This document shows, in pieces, positions 1-7,343 of a stretch of 15,607 nt of DNA. The position numbers were made by a program, and so were the translations under genes. The number at the start of each line of letters is the position of its first letter. Position 1 is the first letter of the stretch. The notes beneath the pieces are model-generated. The model was given only the letters and a program-made list of their open reading frames with translations, was not told where the DNA came from and did not search any database. Location: assembly GCA_023429265.1 (NCBI GenBank), contig JAEYVS010000095.1:1-15607 (forward strand). The letters run 5' to 3'. The DNA is from Bacteroidota bacterium. GTDB taxonomy: Bacteria; Bacteroidota; Ignavibacteria; Tepidaquicellales; Tepidaquicellaceae.

Positions 1-1189
1 AAAAATATATTAACTGCCCAACATAGTAAGGGTTAAGTGTCGGTATCTCAATTATAAGATTCGGGACATTACCGTCCAGGTGCGCCATCATTGTACCTTC
101 CATAGCCTTTTGATTAACTTCTCCAAGTCTTTTTCCCGCGATGTAATTCAACCCATCCAGGTCAGCAGCGTCTTCGGGGATCTCCAATGTATGTTTTTCA
201 TTACGGATATTAATCACGGTTTCGAAGATATTTCTTACGCCGTCCTGAACCATCTGCCCCATCGAGTGGAGATCCGTGGTGTAAATTACTCCTGCCGGAA
301 AAATCCCTTTACCGTTTTTCCCTTCGCTTTCACCATAGAGCTGCTTCCACCATTCGATAAAATACTGCATTTTTGGAGTATAGCTGACCATAATTTCTAT
401 GGCTTTACCCTTTTCGTAAAGGAGGTTTCGAATGATTGCGTACAGATTTGAGATATTATTCCCGGGTTCCTGATCTTCCTTCAGTATATTTTCAATATCC
501 TGAGCGCCTTTGACCAGTTCACGGATGTCAATCCCCGCGCAAGCAACCGGCAGTAAACCAACGGGAGTGAGAACGGAAAATCTTCCTCCTACATCGTCAG
601 GAATGATATAAGTTCTATAGCCTTCTTCATCCGAAAGCTTTTTCAATGCGCCTTTTTCTTTGTCAGTTATTGAGATAATACGTGATTGAGCGCCGTCCTT
701 CCCATACTTTGCCTCAATGTGATTTTTGAGGATACGAAATGCAATGGCCGGTTCAGTTGTAGTACCTGATTTGGATATTACTATAATAGAGTAATCTTTT
801 TTATCCAGCATTGACGTGAGTTCAGCAAGATAATCCTCTGAGATATTGTTCCCGGCATAGATTATGGACGGATTACCTTTACCATATTCAGGAAAAAATG
901 AAGAAAGAGCCTCAACTACTGCCCTTGCTCCGAGGTATGAGCCGCCAATCCCTATCACGATAATAACATCTGAATTTGTACGAAGTTTGTGTGCTGTTTC
1001 CTCAATATCCCGAATTTCATTTTCGGAAATATTTGAGGGAAGGTCCAGCCATCCGAGGAATTCGGCTCCTCTGCCTGTGCGGTTAGTCATTGAGTGATGT
1101 ATATCGCCGACTTTTTCACGGAATGAATTTATTTCATCTTCTGTGAGAAAGTCATTTATACCGTCCGTAATTAAAGAGATATTCTGCAT
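1..1189 (-). CDS. pgi: Glucose-6-phosphate isomerase, C-terminus cut by the window edge
   Basis: This cytoplasmic enzyme interconverts glucose 6-phosphate and fructose 6-phosphate in glycolysis and gluconeogenesis. I translated 396 codons with no stop before the edge. The SIS-fold signatures are in order: GIGGSYLGA (residues 80-88), SKSGTTTE (139-146, phosphate binding), DDVGGRFSV (198-206), and GESEGKNGKGIFPA (286-299), which holds the catalytic glutamate region. TTDLHSMGQ (304-312) holds a conserved histidine. The short N-terminus and the GESEGK form fit the roughly 450-residue Bacillus-type Pgi, so about 50 residues are probably missing past the edge. The ATG lies one base after the stop of the exported-protein gene upstream, so the two are very likely cotranscribed and perhaps translationally coupled. 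No Shine-Dalgarno is visible; the leader is A/T-rich. The family assignment is near certain. Confidence 0.96.
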   Translation of the reverse strand, partial: MQNISLITDGINDFLTEDEINSFREKVGDIHHSMTNRTGRGAEFLGWLDLPSNISENEIRDIEETAHKLRTNSDVIIVIGIGGSYLGARAVVEALSSFFPEYGKGNPSIIYAGNNISEDYLAELTSMLDKKDYSIIVISKSGTTTEPAIAFRILKNHIEAKYGKDGAQSRIISITDKEKGALKKLSDEEGYRTYIIPDDVGGRFSVLTPVGLLPVACAGIDIRELVKGAQDIENILKEDQEPGNNISNLYAIIRNLLYEKGKAIEIMVSYTPKMQYFIEWWKQLYGESEGKNGKGIFPAGVIYTTDLHSMGQMVQDGVRNIFETVINIRNEKHTLEIPEDAADLDGLNYIAGKRLGEVNQKAMEGTMMAHLDGNVPNLIIEIPTLNPYYVGQLIYF

Positions 1190-1190
1190 A

Positions 1191-2048
1191 TTATAATTTT
1201 AATCCAAAACCAAAAGAAATCTCATTGTCTTTGGTTTTCTTATCCTCATGCTCAAATTTTCCATTAATGGAAGCACGTTCCTTAGCATCCAGGTATATTG
1301 TCAAAATTGCACCGTATTTGTAGAAAGAACTTTTATCTTTTTCAAGCTGAGCCTGGTAATCACCATATACTGTTAAAGTCATATAGTATCTTTTAATGGA
1401 TGCGCTGCCTTTAGTTATGGTGTATAATGAATTGACATCATCTTTAACCTTTTTCTCCAGATCCTCTTCATATGCCATCCCAAACATCGGATTGATTCCA
1501 AATATCCATCTGTCATCCTTTCCGTTGTATTTGAATTTAACATCTGAAACATTCCGAATCGGGATCACAAAATTTGGAAATGCCGGCTGAAATACAAGCT
1601 GACTTTTAAATATTCTCTCTTCTGTGAAAAAATCTTTTGAATAAGAAACAGAAGGTTCTAATTTTCCGGTTGCATATGGTGTATTATACAAGGTGTATTC
1701 ACCAATAATCATACCGGTTAATTTCTGTGTTTTCTTTTTCCCGTGGCTCACATAGTCAAACTGGGCAGCCGGGTAAACTGCAAAGTCCTTCCAGGTAAAG
1801 AGCATATACATCACCGCTGCATCCACGGTAAATATGGCATCATCATCTTCCACCTTTTTATACGAAAAGATTGCAGGTTTTGTCGTTTCCGACTTCACGT
1901 CAAAGCCTTTACGTACCTCGATTATCCTGGCTACTTTATCCATAAAAGAGTCTTCGGCAGATTCGGTTGAATCTTTATCTTTTTTCTGAGCAAAAGAAGA
2001 AACTGACATTAAAAGAATAAATAACAAACAAATTTGTGCGGTTTTCAT
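1191..2048 (-). CDS. Exported, outer-membrane-like protein of unknown function
   Basis: I do not recognise a named family. The 285-residue product begins with a clear Sec signal peptide (MKTAQICLLFILLMSVSSFA, likely cut before Q21). A charged linker follows, then a body of alternating hydrophobic and polar residues rich in Tyr, Phe and Lys. The chain ends in strand-like segments (AILTIYLDAKE; EISFGFGLKL) that look like antiparallel strands of a small outer-membrane beta barrel. Only the signal peptide is directly convincing; the barrel is an inference from the strand pattern and the hydrophobic C-terminus. The protein has no cysteine after the signal peptide, so it is not a lipoprotein. The stop codon lies one base before the pgi start, which places it in the same transcript, although no functional link is apparent. 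An 83-base gap separates it from purT upstream. Confidence 0.8.
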   Translation of the reverse strand: MKTAQICLLFILLMSVSSFAQKKDKDSTESAEDSFMDKVARIIEVRKGFDVKSETTKPAIFSYKKVEDDDAIFTVDAAVMYMLFTWKDFAVYPAAQFDYVSHGKKKTQKLTGMIIGEYTLYNTPYATGKLEPSVSYSKDFFTEERIFKSQLVFQPAFPNFVIPIRNVSDVKFKYNGKDDRWIFGINPMFGMAYEEDLEKKVKDDVNSLYTITKGSASIKRYYMTLTVYGDYQAQLEKDKSSFYKYGAILTIYLDAKERASINGKFEHEDKKTKDNEISFGFGLKL

Positions 2049-2065
2049 TTATTATTTTGTTAAAA

Positions 2066-2124
2066 GTTTGAGAGAGGGTTGAGGAACTATAAGATAATTT
2101 TATAATCCCAATCCGGTCTCAAAC
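2066..2124 (-). terminator. Possible hairpin terminator or attenuator after purT
   Basis: In the gap between purT and the exported-protein gene, the minus strand can pair GTTTGAGA with TCTCAAAC (8 perfect base pairs) across a 43-base loop, and TTTTA follows. The stem ends 17 bases before the downstream start codon. The long loop and short T run make it weak. It could equally be a leader structure for the downstream gene, or chance. Confidence 0.3.
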
Positions 2125-2131
2125 ACAGTAT

Positions 2132-3307
2132 TCAGGTGTTGTAAACTAATTTAATGTCGTTTGCGTATTCTCCTGCATTTTTTCTCAGTTCATTAATATC
2201 GGTGTCAAGTTCACCATTTACGAGAACTACACCCATTCGGCGGTAAACTCTCGTGGAAGGTTTACCGAAGATCCTTATATCCGTATTATCTTTTGAAGTA
2301 ACTGACTCCAGGCCAGAATATGATGGCTCTTTATCACTTTCTTTATCAGCAAGAATGACAGCGCTGACACCATACTTTTCAAGTTTAATTGCCGGGATTG
2401 GGAGTCCGAGCACCGCCCTTAGATGGAGTTCAAATTCATTAAAATTCTGAGTGCCGGCTAAAGTCACCATACCTGTGTCGTGAGGGCGAGGCGAGAGTTC
2501 CGAAAAATATACCCCATCCTCTCCAAGAAAAAATTCTACTCCCCATATACCATACCCGGTCAGTGAAGCAGTGACCTTCTTAGCCATATCCTGTGCCTCT
2601 TTTAAAAGCGCATCGGATATCGAAGCGGGCTGCCAGCTCTCCATATAATCACCCCGCTCCTGTCTGTGTCCAATAGGCGGGCAGAATAAGGTCTCCCCTT
2701 TTTTTTGAGTAACCGTAAGCAATGTAATCTCTGTATCGAATTTTACAAACTCCTCGACTATGACCTCATTCACATCGCCGCGTCCTTTTGAGGCGGCAGA
2801 CTCCCAGGCTTTTTCTATGTCAGATTCCGATTTAATAGTGGACTGGCCTTTGCCGGATGATGACATCAGTGGTTTTACTACGCAGGGAATTCCTATGTTT
2901 TTTACTGCAGTTTTTAATTCTTCGTAGGAACCGGCATATTCATATTTCGCAGTTTTTAGTCCAAGCTCTTTCGAGGCGAGGTCGCGGATTGCTTTACGGT
3001 TCATAGTAAAATTAGCAGCACGGGCAGATGGCACTACTTGTTTACCCTGTTTTTCATAATCATAAAACCTTTCTGTGCGTATGGCTTCGATCTCAGGGAC
3101 TATGATGTCAGGGTTATGTTTAGATACAATCCTGTCGAGCTCCGACCCATCCAGCATATTAATAACTTCTCTCTGGTCAGCCACCTGCTGTGCCGGAGCA
3201 TTGTCATACGAGTCCACGGCAATAACCTTTTGTCCCAGGCGTTTTGCAGCTATGACAAATTCTTTACCCAGCTCACCTGAGCCAAGAAGCATTATCTTTT
3301 TAACCAT
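2132..3307 (-). CDS. purT: Formate-dependent phosphoribosylglycinamide formyltransferase (GAR transformylase 2)
   Basis: PurT makes formyl-GAR from GAR, formate and ATP, the folate-independent route for the third step of purine synthesis in the cytoplasm. The 391-residue length matches the family (about 392). Visible features are the N-terminal nucleotide-binding fold with GSGELGKE (residues 9-16) and the ATP-grasp domain with the glycine-rich SSSGKGQS loop (about 149-156). Next come VIVEEFVKF and the C-terminal signature SPRPHDTGMVTLAG, then QNFNEFELHLRAVLGLP, which is highly characteristic of PurT and separates it from PurK. Its start lies 3 bases after the stop of the S51-NTF2 gene, so the two share a transcript. 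No other purine gene is nearby. No Shine-Dalgarno precedes the ATG. Confidence 0.97.
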   Translation of the reverse strand: MVKKIMLLGSGELGKEFVIAAKRLGQKVIAVDSYDNAPAQQVADQREVINMLDGSELDRIVSKHNPDIIVPEIEAIRTERFYDYEKQGKQVVPSARAANFTMNRKAIRDLASKELGLKTAKYEYAGSYEELKTAVKNIGIPCVVKPLMSSSGKGQSTIKSESDIEKAWESAASKGRGDVNEVIVEEFVKFDTEITLLTVTQKKGETLFCPPIGHRQERGDYMESWQPASISDALLKEAQDMAKKVTASLTGYGIWGVEFFLGEDGVYFSELSPRPHDTGMVTLAGTQNFNEFELHLRAVLGLPIPAIKLEKYGVSAVILADKESDKEPSYSGLESVTSKDNTDIRIFGKPSTRVYRRMGVVLVNGELDTDINELRKNAGEYANDIKLVYNT

Positions 3308-3310
3308 ATG

Positions 3311-4519
3311 CTAATTTTTGTCGATCTTTTCTCCGTGGATTTTTACAGACATTTCTTCCAAACTATTCTTAGCTCTTCTCCTCATCTCCCGAATCGGCTC
3401 CATATCGGTAAATACTCTCCATTCAGCTATTTTTCCATCTTTTATTAGCACCTTCCAGGCAGAAGGGACTTTCCACTTCTTTCCCTTCACCTCCACATCA
3501 TCGATTACAAAAGTACCCGTGATCTCGCCAAATATCACTGCTTCACTGCCATCAACCATTATTTCTTTTGCTTCTATTGTATAGTCAGGGAAGAGGGAGA
3601 ACAGACTCCCCCAGGCATCTTTAAGGTTTACAAGTCCTCTAATGTCCACTCCCATTGAATCGTAAAATGTATGATCTATAGTAACACTATCCGCTATCAG
3701 GTCAACTTTATGATCGTTTATCATATGGATGAATGAATTTACTACTGTGAGAGTGTCAATGGTCTTAGTTACATACTCTTGTTCTTTTTTCGCTAAAGAA
3801 TCATCACCCAGATAGATTGAATCTAATTTCTTCTCTGTAACTATTTTTTTTAATTTGGATACGTGATATGCTGCTCTGCCGGGTTGGGAAGAAACGACCC
3901 GGATGAGCTCACCATCGACAAAGTGCAGCGCAGCACTGTCATCCACACCATACCCGCTTTTAATGATACCATCTTCGATTAGCTTAATGAATGTTTTTCT
4001 CAGGTTGGTGCCTTCATCATTATAATGCGGGCAGAAGCTTCCTTTCAAAAGTCCGAGGCAGGGTAGCCGTTTAAGGCTGTCGTCCTTATCGTGAAAGATC
4101 CCGTCCTCGAACCAGCAGATAGCCCCGGCGCTCATACCGGTCATTATTACCCCCTGTTCGTAAGCCTTCTTGATTATCTTGTCGGCTCCGGACTTTTTCC
4201 AGGTATCGATGATCTTTCTTGTGCTGCCCCCCCCAACATGAAGGATATCCATAGACATAATAAATTCTTCGATATCAGCAGGAGGTTTCTTAAATTCGAG
4301 GTGAAAGGGTTCGCAGTTTTGATTTTTATAGAAGTCGTAGAATTTCTCTCTGTACTCTAATCCGTCATCACTGGCTGTTCCGAGAAAACAAATACGGGGT
4401 TTTTTTACTAAAGCCATATTAAGTATGTACTTATCCAATATGCCGTTATCCGGCTCCATCGAAAATGCACCGCCTCCGAGGGCTAGTATCTGTTTAGGTT
4501 TCTTTTGTTTAAATAACAT
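3311..4519 (-). CDS. Peptidase S51 (dipeptidase E/cyanophycinase-like) fused to an NTF2/SnoaL-like domain
   Basis: Residues about 8-230 are a peptidase S51 domain. Visible are ILALGGGAF near the start, HVGGGSTRKI (94-103), and the nucleophile elbow GMSAGAICWF with Ser130. CPHYND follows with candidate catalytic His165, then GYGVDDSAAL with acidic residues 193-194. This family cleaves Asp- or beta-aspartyl-type peptide bonds. Its catalytic residues seem intact, so activity is likely but the substrate is unknown. Residues about 253-375 look like an added NTF2/SnoaL-type alpha+beta domain: a helix with VVNSFIHMINDHKVDLIADSVTIDH, then WKVLIKDGKIAEWRVFTD at the end, ending in a charged tail. Typical PepE is about 230 residues, so 402 is unusually long. 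There is no signal peptide, so it is cytoplasmic. purT follows after 3 bases. The NTF2 half may bind a small ligand or mediate dimerisation (inference). Confidence 0.88.
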   Translation of the reverse strand: MLFKQKKPKQILALGGGAFSMEPDNGILDKYILNMALVKKPRICFLGTASDDGLEYREKFYDFYKNQNCEPFHLEFKKPPADIEEFIMSMDILHVGGGSTRKIIDTWKKSGADKIIKKAYEQGVIMTGMSAGAICWFEDGIFHDKDDSLKRLPCLGLLKGSFCPHYNDEGTNLRKTFIKLIEDGIIKSGYGVDDSAALHFVDGELIRVVSSQPGRAAYHVSKLKKIVTEKKLDSIYLGDDSLAKKEQEYVTKTIDTLTVVNSFIHMINDHKVDLIADSVTIDHTFYDSMGVDIRGLVNLKDAWGSLFSLFPDYTIEAKEIMVDGSEAVIFGEITGTFVIDDVEVKGKKWKVPSAWKVLIKDGKIAEWRVFTDMEPIREMRRRAKNSLEEMSVKIHGEKIDKN

Positions 4520-4600
4520 TTATCCGGGAATATTCAAAATCAATAAGATAAGAAAGTGGAACGGTATTTTCAGGGGAAAAGGGAGAAGGGTAAAATAAAA

Positions 4601-4652
4601 AATCTTTGGCAGTAATGAGTTAATGGGTAATCAGCTCAAACCACCAAAGATT
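4601..4652 (-). terminator. Probable intrinsic terminator after the peroxiredoxin-like gene
   Basis: Reading the minus strand, AATCTTTGG pairs perfectly with CCAAAGATT (9 base pairs). The stem is followed at once by TTTTATTTTA. The loop is long (34 bases) but holds an inner TGAG/CTCA pairing. It starts 25 bases after the stop of the peroxiredoxin-like gene and would separate that gene from the S51-purT-pgi unit. Confidence 0.5.
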
Positions 4653-4677
4653 ATTTAAAAAATCTGTTTTGCCGGAC

Positions 4678-5811
4678 TTATGCGTCCAGTTTCTTTATCT
4701 CATCCTGTAAGAGTTTAAGGTCCTTGTCCACAACATTGTAGTCCCAATCAATGTATCTTACCACTCCTTGCTTATCTATCAGAAATATTGTCCTGTTGTT
4801 ATAACCGCTGAAGAAATTGAAGCTGTTATATTTTGCGGATATGTCGGCATTCAAGTCACTGATCAGCTTAACATTCTTAAAGCTCATACTCTCAAACCAC
4901 TTTGAAAGCATATCCGTGCTTTCATTACTCACCATAAATACCTCAAGGTCTTTGGTAAACTCTTCAGGCATTTTTACTTCGCTTTCTTCGCCCGCTACCA
5001 TATAATCAAAAGTAGTTAATTCCATTCCGCAGCCCATGCTAAATGGAGCAGGATAGAATCCGAGGATGATATTTTTCTTCCCGATATAATCTGATAATGC
5101 GCCGGATTGCTTCATTGAACTGCCTGAGCTGTATTCGCTAATTGCAACATAATCAAAGATAAAATCTCTTGCCGGATCACCTTCGTATAGCGCGCCGTAA
5201 GATTCTGTGGTGAGTGTTTCTTCGATGCCAATAAGTTTATTGAGCTTAGACATCACTGTTTGCAGCTTTTCACCCTCACCTCTGTAGTATTCATCTACGT
5301 GAACTATCTGTTTATTTTCATCTATTACCATTACCGTCGCGCTTGCATTATCACCATTCTGTATGACACCAAACTCAGATCCGAAGCTTCCATCGCTATT
5401 ATCCGCGAAAGTAAGATCAAGTTGATTATTGACTGCATATTGCTGAACCGTTTCCACATTGTCACGTGTAGCCACTATTACATTCACATACTTACCGGAA
5501 TTATAATACTGTTCAGGGTCAAATCCAAGAGCCTGCAGGATGTATGCCTGTAACGAAGCTGTCATTACATCCGCATACTCATTTGTGCTTTGTATGGACG
5601 GAATGAATGCCAGGACTGTGATGGTATTATTTATGTAATCGTGAAAATTTGTTTGATCTTCGTATGAACCGTATTGATAGAATATCTTAACGGTAGAGTT
5701 AGGAGATTGATCTCCTTCTCTTACTGAAGCATTCGAATCTGTTACTACAGCCATTATCAGTATAATCAGAATCGAAGCAAAAGCTAAAGTATTTCTTTGT
5801 ATATTTTTCAT
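4678..5811 (-). CDS. Exported tandem peroxiredoxin-like protein (AhpC/TSA fold, two copies)
   Basis: The 377-residue product has an N-terminal hydrophobic segment (residues 8-23) and a likely signal-peptidase site after SNA (28), so it acts outside the cytoplasm. Two thioredoxin-fold units follow. The second (about 210-375) is peroxiredoxin-like: GDPARDFIF, then GFYPAPFSMGC with P254 and the peroxidatic-type Cys261 in a PxxxSxxC setting. VFMVSNES and a conserved Arg in NNRTIFLIDKQGVVRYIDWD (Arg340) complete it. The first unit (about 35-195) shows the same order: VLAFIPSIQSTNEY, VIVATRDN, TVMVIDENKQIV. Glu78 sits where the cysteine should be. Cys261 is the only cysteine in the protein, so it would act as a 1-Cys enzyme. 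Peroxidase activity is inferred; a redox or scaffold role remains possible. It is probably a single-gene transcript, with a palindrome just upstream. Confidence 0.82.
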   Translation of the reverse strand: MKNIQRNTLAFASILIILIMAVVTDSNASVREGDQSPNSTVKIFYQYGSYEDQTNFHDYINNTITVLAFIPSIQSTNEYADVMTASLQAYILQALGFDPEQYYNSGKYVNVIVATRDNVETVQQYAVNNQLDLTFADNSDGSFGSEFGVIQNGDNASATVMVIDENKQIVHVDEYYRGEGEKLQTVMSKLNKLIGIEETLTTESYGALYEGDPARDFIFDYVAISEYSSGSSMKQSGALSDYIGKKNIILGFYPAPFSMGCGMELTTFDYMVAGEESEVKMPEEFTKDLEVFMVSNESTDMLSKWFESMSFKNVKLISDLNADISAKYNSFNFFSGYNNRTIFLIDKQGVVRYIDWDYNVVDKDLKLLQDEIKKLDA

Positions 5812-5832
5812 CGCTAAAAGGTTTAGTTGCTT

Positions 5833-5850
5833 ATTCTACTTTAGTAGAAT
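5833..5850. promoter_or_regulatory. Candidate operator: perfect 18-bp inverted repeat
   Basis: ATTCTACT-TT-AGTAGAAT is a perfect 8-2-8 inverted repeat in the 103-base divergent gap between the peroxiredoxin-like gene and the microprotein-rhomboid pair. Its centre lies 30 bases before the peroxiredoxin start. A dimeric regulator binding here could control one or both units. It could also fold as a leader hairpin of the peroxiredoxin transcript. The regulator is unknown. Confidence 0.45.
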
Positions 5851-5914
5851 TTGATTTGTTCCAAAACTGTCCCTCTAAAAAAGGACAAATTTTGTTATTT
5901 AGAATAATGTAATA

Positions 5915-6130
5915 ATGAGTTATTTTACAAACGCATATAAATCAAAGCTTAATATGATCACCGAAATTTCCTTAACTATCTTAATAATAGTGATTTTTGT
6001 TGCAGTTTTACTTCTTCAGCTGAAAGTCCTCAATACTGTTGCCAAAAGACAATACAATATTGCGGAACAGATGAAGGAGGATGAAGGCAAACAGGACCTG
6101 CATAAACCGGGACCCAAAGTAGAAGCTTAA
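5915..6130 (+). CDS. Small single-pass membrane protein upstream of rhomboid
   Basis: I know no family for this 71-residue protein. A short polar N-terminus (with a YKSKLN patch) leads into one strongly hydrophobic helix (about residues 15-36), then a hydrophilic tail with mixed charge (KRQYNIAEQMKEDEGKQ) that ends in PGPKVEA. The helix is a membrane segment; the tail could form a short amphipathic or coiled helix. The stop is followed after 22 bases by the rhomboid gene on the same strand, so they are almost certainly cotranscribed. No Shine-Dalgarno is present. A second in-frame ATG at residue 14 would remove the N-terminal polar part. The composition and the clean membrane segment argue for a real gene, but length alone leaves some doubt. 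It might be a rhomboid partner or substrate; that is inference from adjacency. Confidence 0.68.
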   Translation: MSYFTNAYKSKLNMITEISLTILIIVIFVAVLLLQLKVLNTVAKRQYNIAEQMKEDEGKQDLHKPGPKVEA

Positions 6131-6152
6131 ATCAACTTAATTTGATCGCGTC

Positions 6153-6899
6153 ATGATTTTTCCAATTGGTGACGATAACTCCGACCGTACAACCACTCCG
6201 TACGTAAATTACATATTCATTGCTATTAATATTTTCGTATTTGTACTTCTTCAGGGACTGGGCAGTAATACTGAGTTTACTTATTCATTTTCTACCGTAC
6301 CGGAGGAAATCATAACCGGTGAAGACCTCGTCACCGATAGTGAAACGGTAACGGACCCTGTAACCGGCGACCGTTATTTGATGCCCGGGCTTGAACCAAC
6401 TCCATTTTTTGTTTACATTACTTTGCTTACTTCGATGTTTATGCACGGCGGAATGCTGCATCTCTTTGGAAATATGCTTTACCTATGGATATTTGGTGAC
6501 AACCTGGAACACGCTCTCGGACATATACGTTATTTTATTTTTTATATGGTATGCGGTGTAATTGCATCACTTGCTCACGTGGCTGCCTCTGTATTTATGG
6601 ATGCAAACTTACTTATCCCTTCACTCGGCGCATCGGGAGCGATCTCGGGTGTGCTTGGAGGATATATCCTATTATTCCCAAAAAGGAAAGTAAGAGCAAT
6701 ACTTTTCAGAAGTGTAGTCGAGATACCGGCTTTTGTAGCTCTTGGAATTTGGATCGTCTTTCAATTAATAAGCGGTTTTCTTTCCGCCGGTCAGGAAGGC
6801 GGCGGCGTTGCTTACGGTGCTCATATTGGAGGATTCTTTGCAGGACTTATATTGGTAAAATTCTTTACTATTGGAAGAAAGAACGTAACACCTATCTGA
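6153..6899 (+). CDS. Rhomboid-family intramembrane serine protease
   Basis: Rhomboids cut transmembrane helices within or near the membrane using a Ser-His dyad. All key elements are present in 248 residues. The first membrane helix (about 19-35) is followed by a polar, acidic loop (36-82) that is Thr-rich. HGGMLHLFGNMLYLWIFG (98-115) carries the conserved His103 and Asn107. GASGAISGVLGGY (159-171) carries the nucleophile Ser161, and GAHIGGFFAG (222-231) carries catalytic His224. Six membrane segments are apparent. The substrate is unknown. The gene follows the 71-residue membrane protein after 22 bases and meets the antisense FN3 gene tail to tail with only 3 bases between stops, leaving no room for a terminator there. 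Confidence 0.95.
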   Translation: MIFPIGDDNSDRTTTPYVNYIFIAINIFVFVLLQGLGSNTEFTYSFSTVPEEIITGEDLVTDSETVTDPVTGDRYLMPGLEPTPFFVYITLLTSMFMHGGMLHLFGNMLYLWIFGDNLEHALGHIRYFIFYMVCGVIASLAHVAASVFMDANLLIPSLGASGAISGVLGGYILLFPKRKVRAILFRSVVEIPAFVALGIWIVFQLISGFLSAGQEGGGVAYGAHIGGFFAGLILVKFFTIGRKNVTPI

Positions 6900-6902
6900 T
6901 GA

Positions 6903-7211
6903 TCATCTCTTCTTTGTAAAAACTTCGCTCCATTCACCCTGACTTTCTTTAAACACCGCAGCAACGCGAAAAGAGTATTCTGTCTTATCATCTAATCCTG
7001 ACAGCATATAATATGGTTCAGATATTATGTCAACCTGTGACCATTTGTCGTTTTTTCCCTTTGACATTTGTAATACATATGACCTGGCGTTTTCTACAGC
7101 ATCCCATTGAAGGTTTATCTCTCCCGGAAAAGTACCTTTAGCGGCAAATACACCATTGGGGCATTCCTTCCGGCTTTCACCACGCGCGCCCTCTCTTACT
7201 TTTTGATTCAT
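6903..7211 (-). CDS. Solo fibronectin type III domain protein
   Basis: Residues about 20-100 form one fibronectin type III domain. Visible are EINLQWDAVENARSYVLQMS with the core Trp36 and Tyr45, then SGLDDKTEYSFRVAAV with Leu73 and Tyr79, and a closing GEWSEVFTKKR with Trp94. At 102 residues the protein is little more than the domain, plus a charged N-terminal tail (MNQKVREGARGESRKE) with no signal peptide. That is odd, because FN3 domains usually sit in larger extracellular proteins. It may be a cytoplasmic binding module, or the start may be misjudged, but no in-frame signal-peptide-like extension is apparent. A strong hairpin lies just before its start codon. Its role is unknown. Confidence 0.72.
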   Translation of the reverse strand: MNQKVREGARGESRKECPNGVFAAKGTFPGEINLQWDAVENARSYVLQMSKGKNDKWSQVDIISEPYYMLSGLDDKTEYSFRVAAVFKESQGEWSEVFTKKR

Positions 7212-7218
7212 TACTTTC

Positions 7219-7247
7219 GCTTATTTTGATAAAAATAAGCTTTTTTT
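7219..7247 (+). terminator. Strong intrinsic terminator on the plus strand
   Basis: GCTTATTTT, loop GATA and AAAATAAGC form a perfect 9-bp stem followed directly by seven T residues on the plus strand: a textbook Rho-independent terminator. It lies past the start of the antisense FN3 gene, so the plus-strand transcript it would end is that of the microprotein-rhomboid unit after crossing FN3. On the minus strand the same hairpin sits 7 bases before the FN3 start codon and could hinder its translation. Confidence 0.7.
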
Positions 7248-7343
7248 GTCGTTAATGGAATATTAGGTTATTAGTGATTGTTATTCGTAAATAATAATAG
7301 ATGCTTGTCTTTTTATGCAATTTTTGAGTATTTTTACATAAAT

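Noticed and set aside
80..451. A 123-codon open frame on the plus strand
   Set aside because: It is antisense to the well-supported pgi coding sequence and its translation has no family features.
6258..6398. Unusual insertion in the rhomboid first loop
   Set aside because: The polar loop between helix 1 and helix 2 is somewhat long and acidic, but loops of this size occur in rhomboids and all catalytic motifs are intact.
5915..6899. Toxin-antitoxin pair
   Set aside because: The second gene is a clear rhomboid protease with all catalytic residues, and the first is a membrane microprotein unlike known antitoxins.
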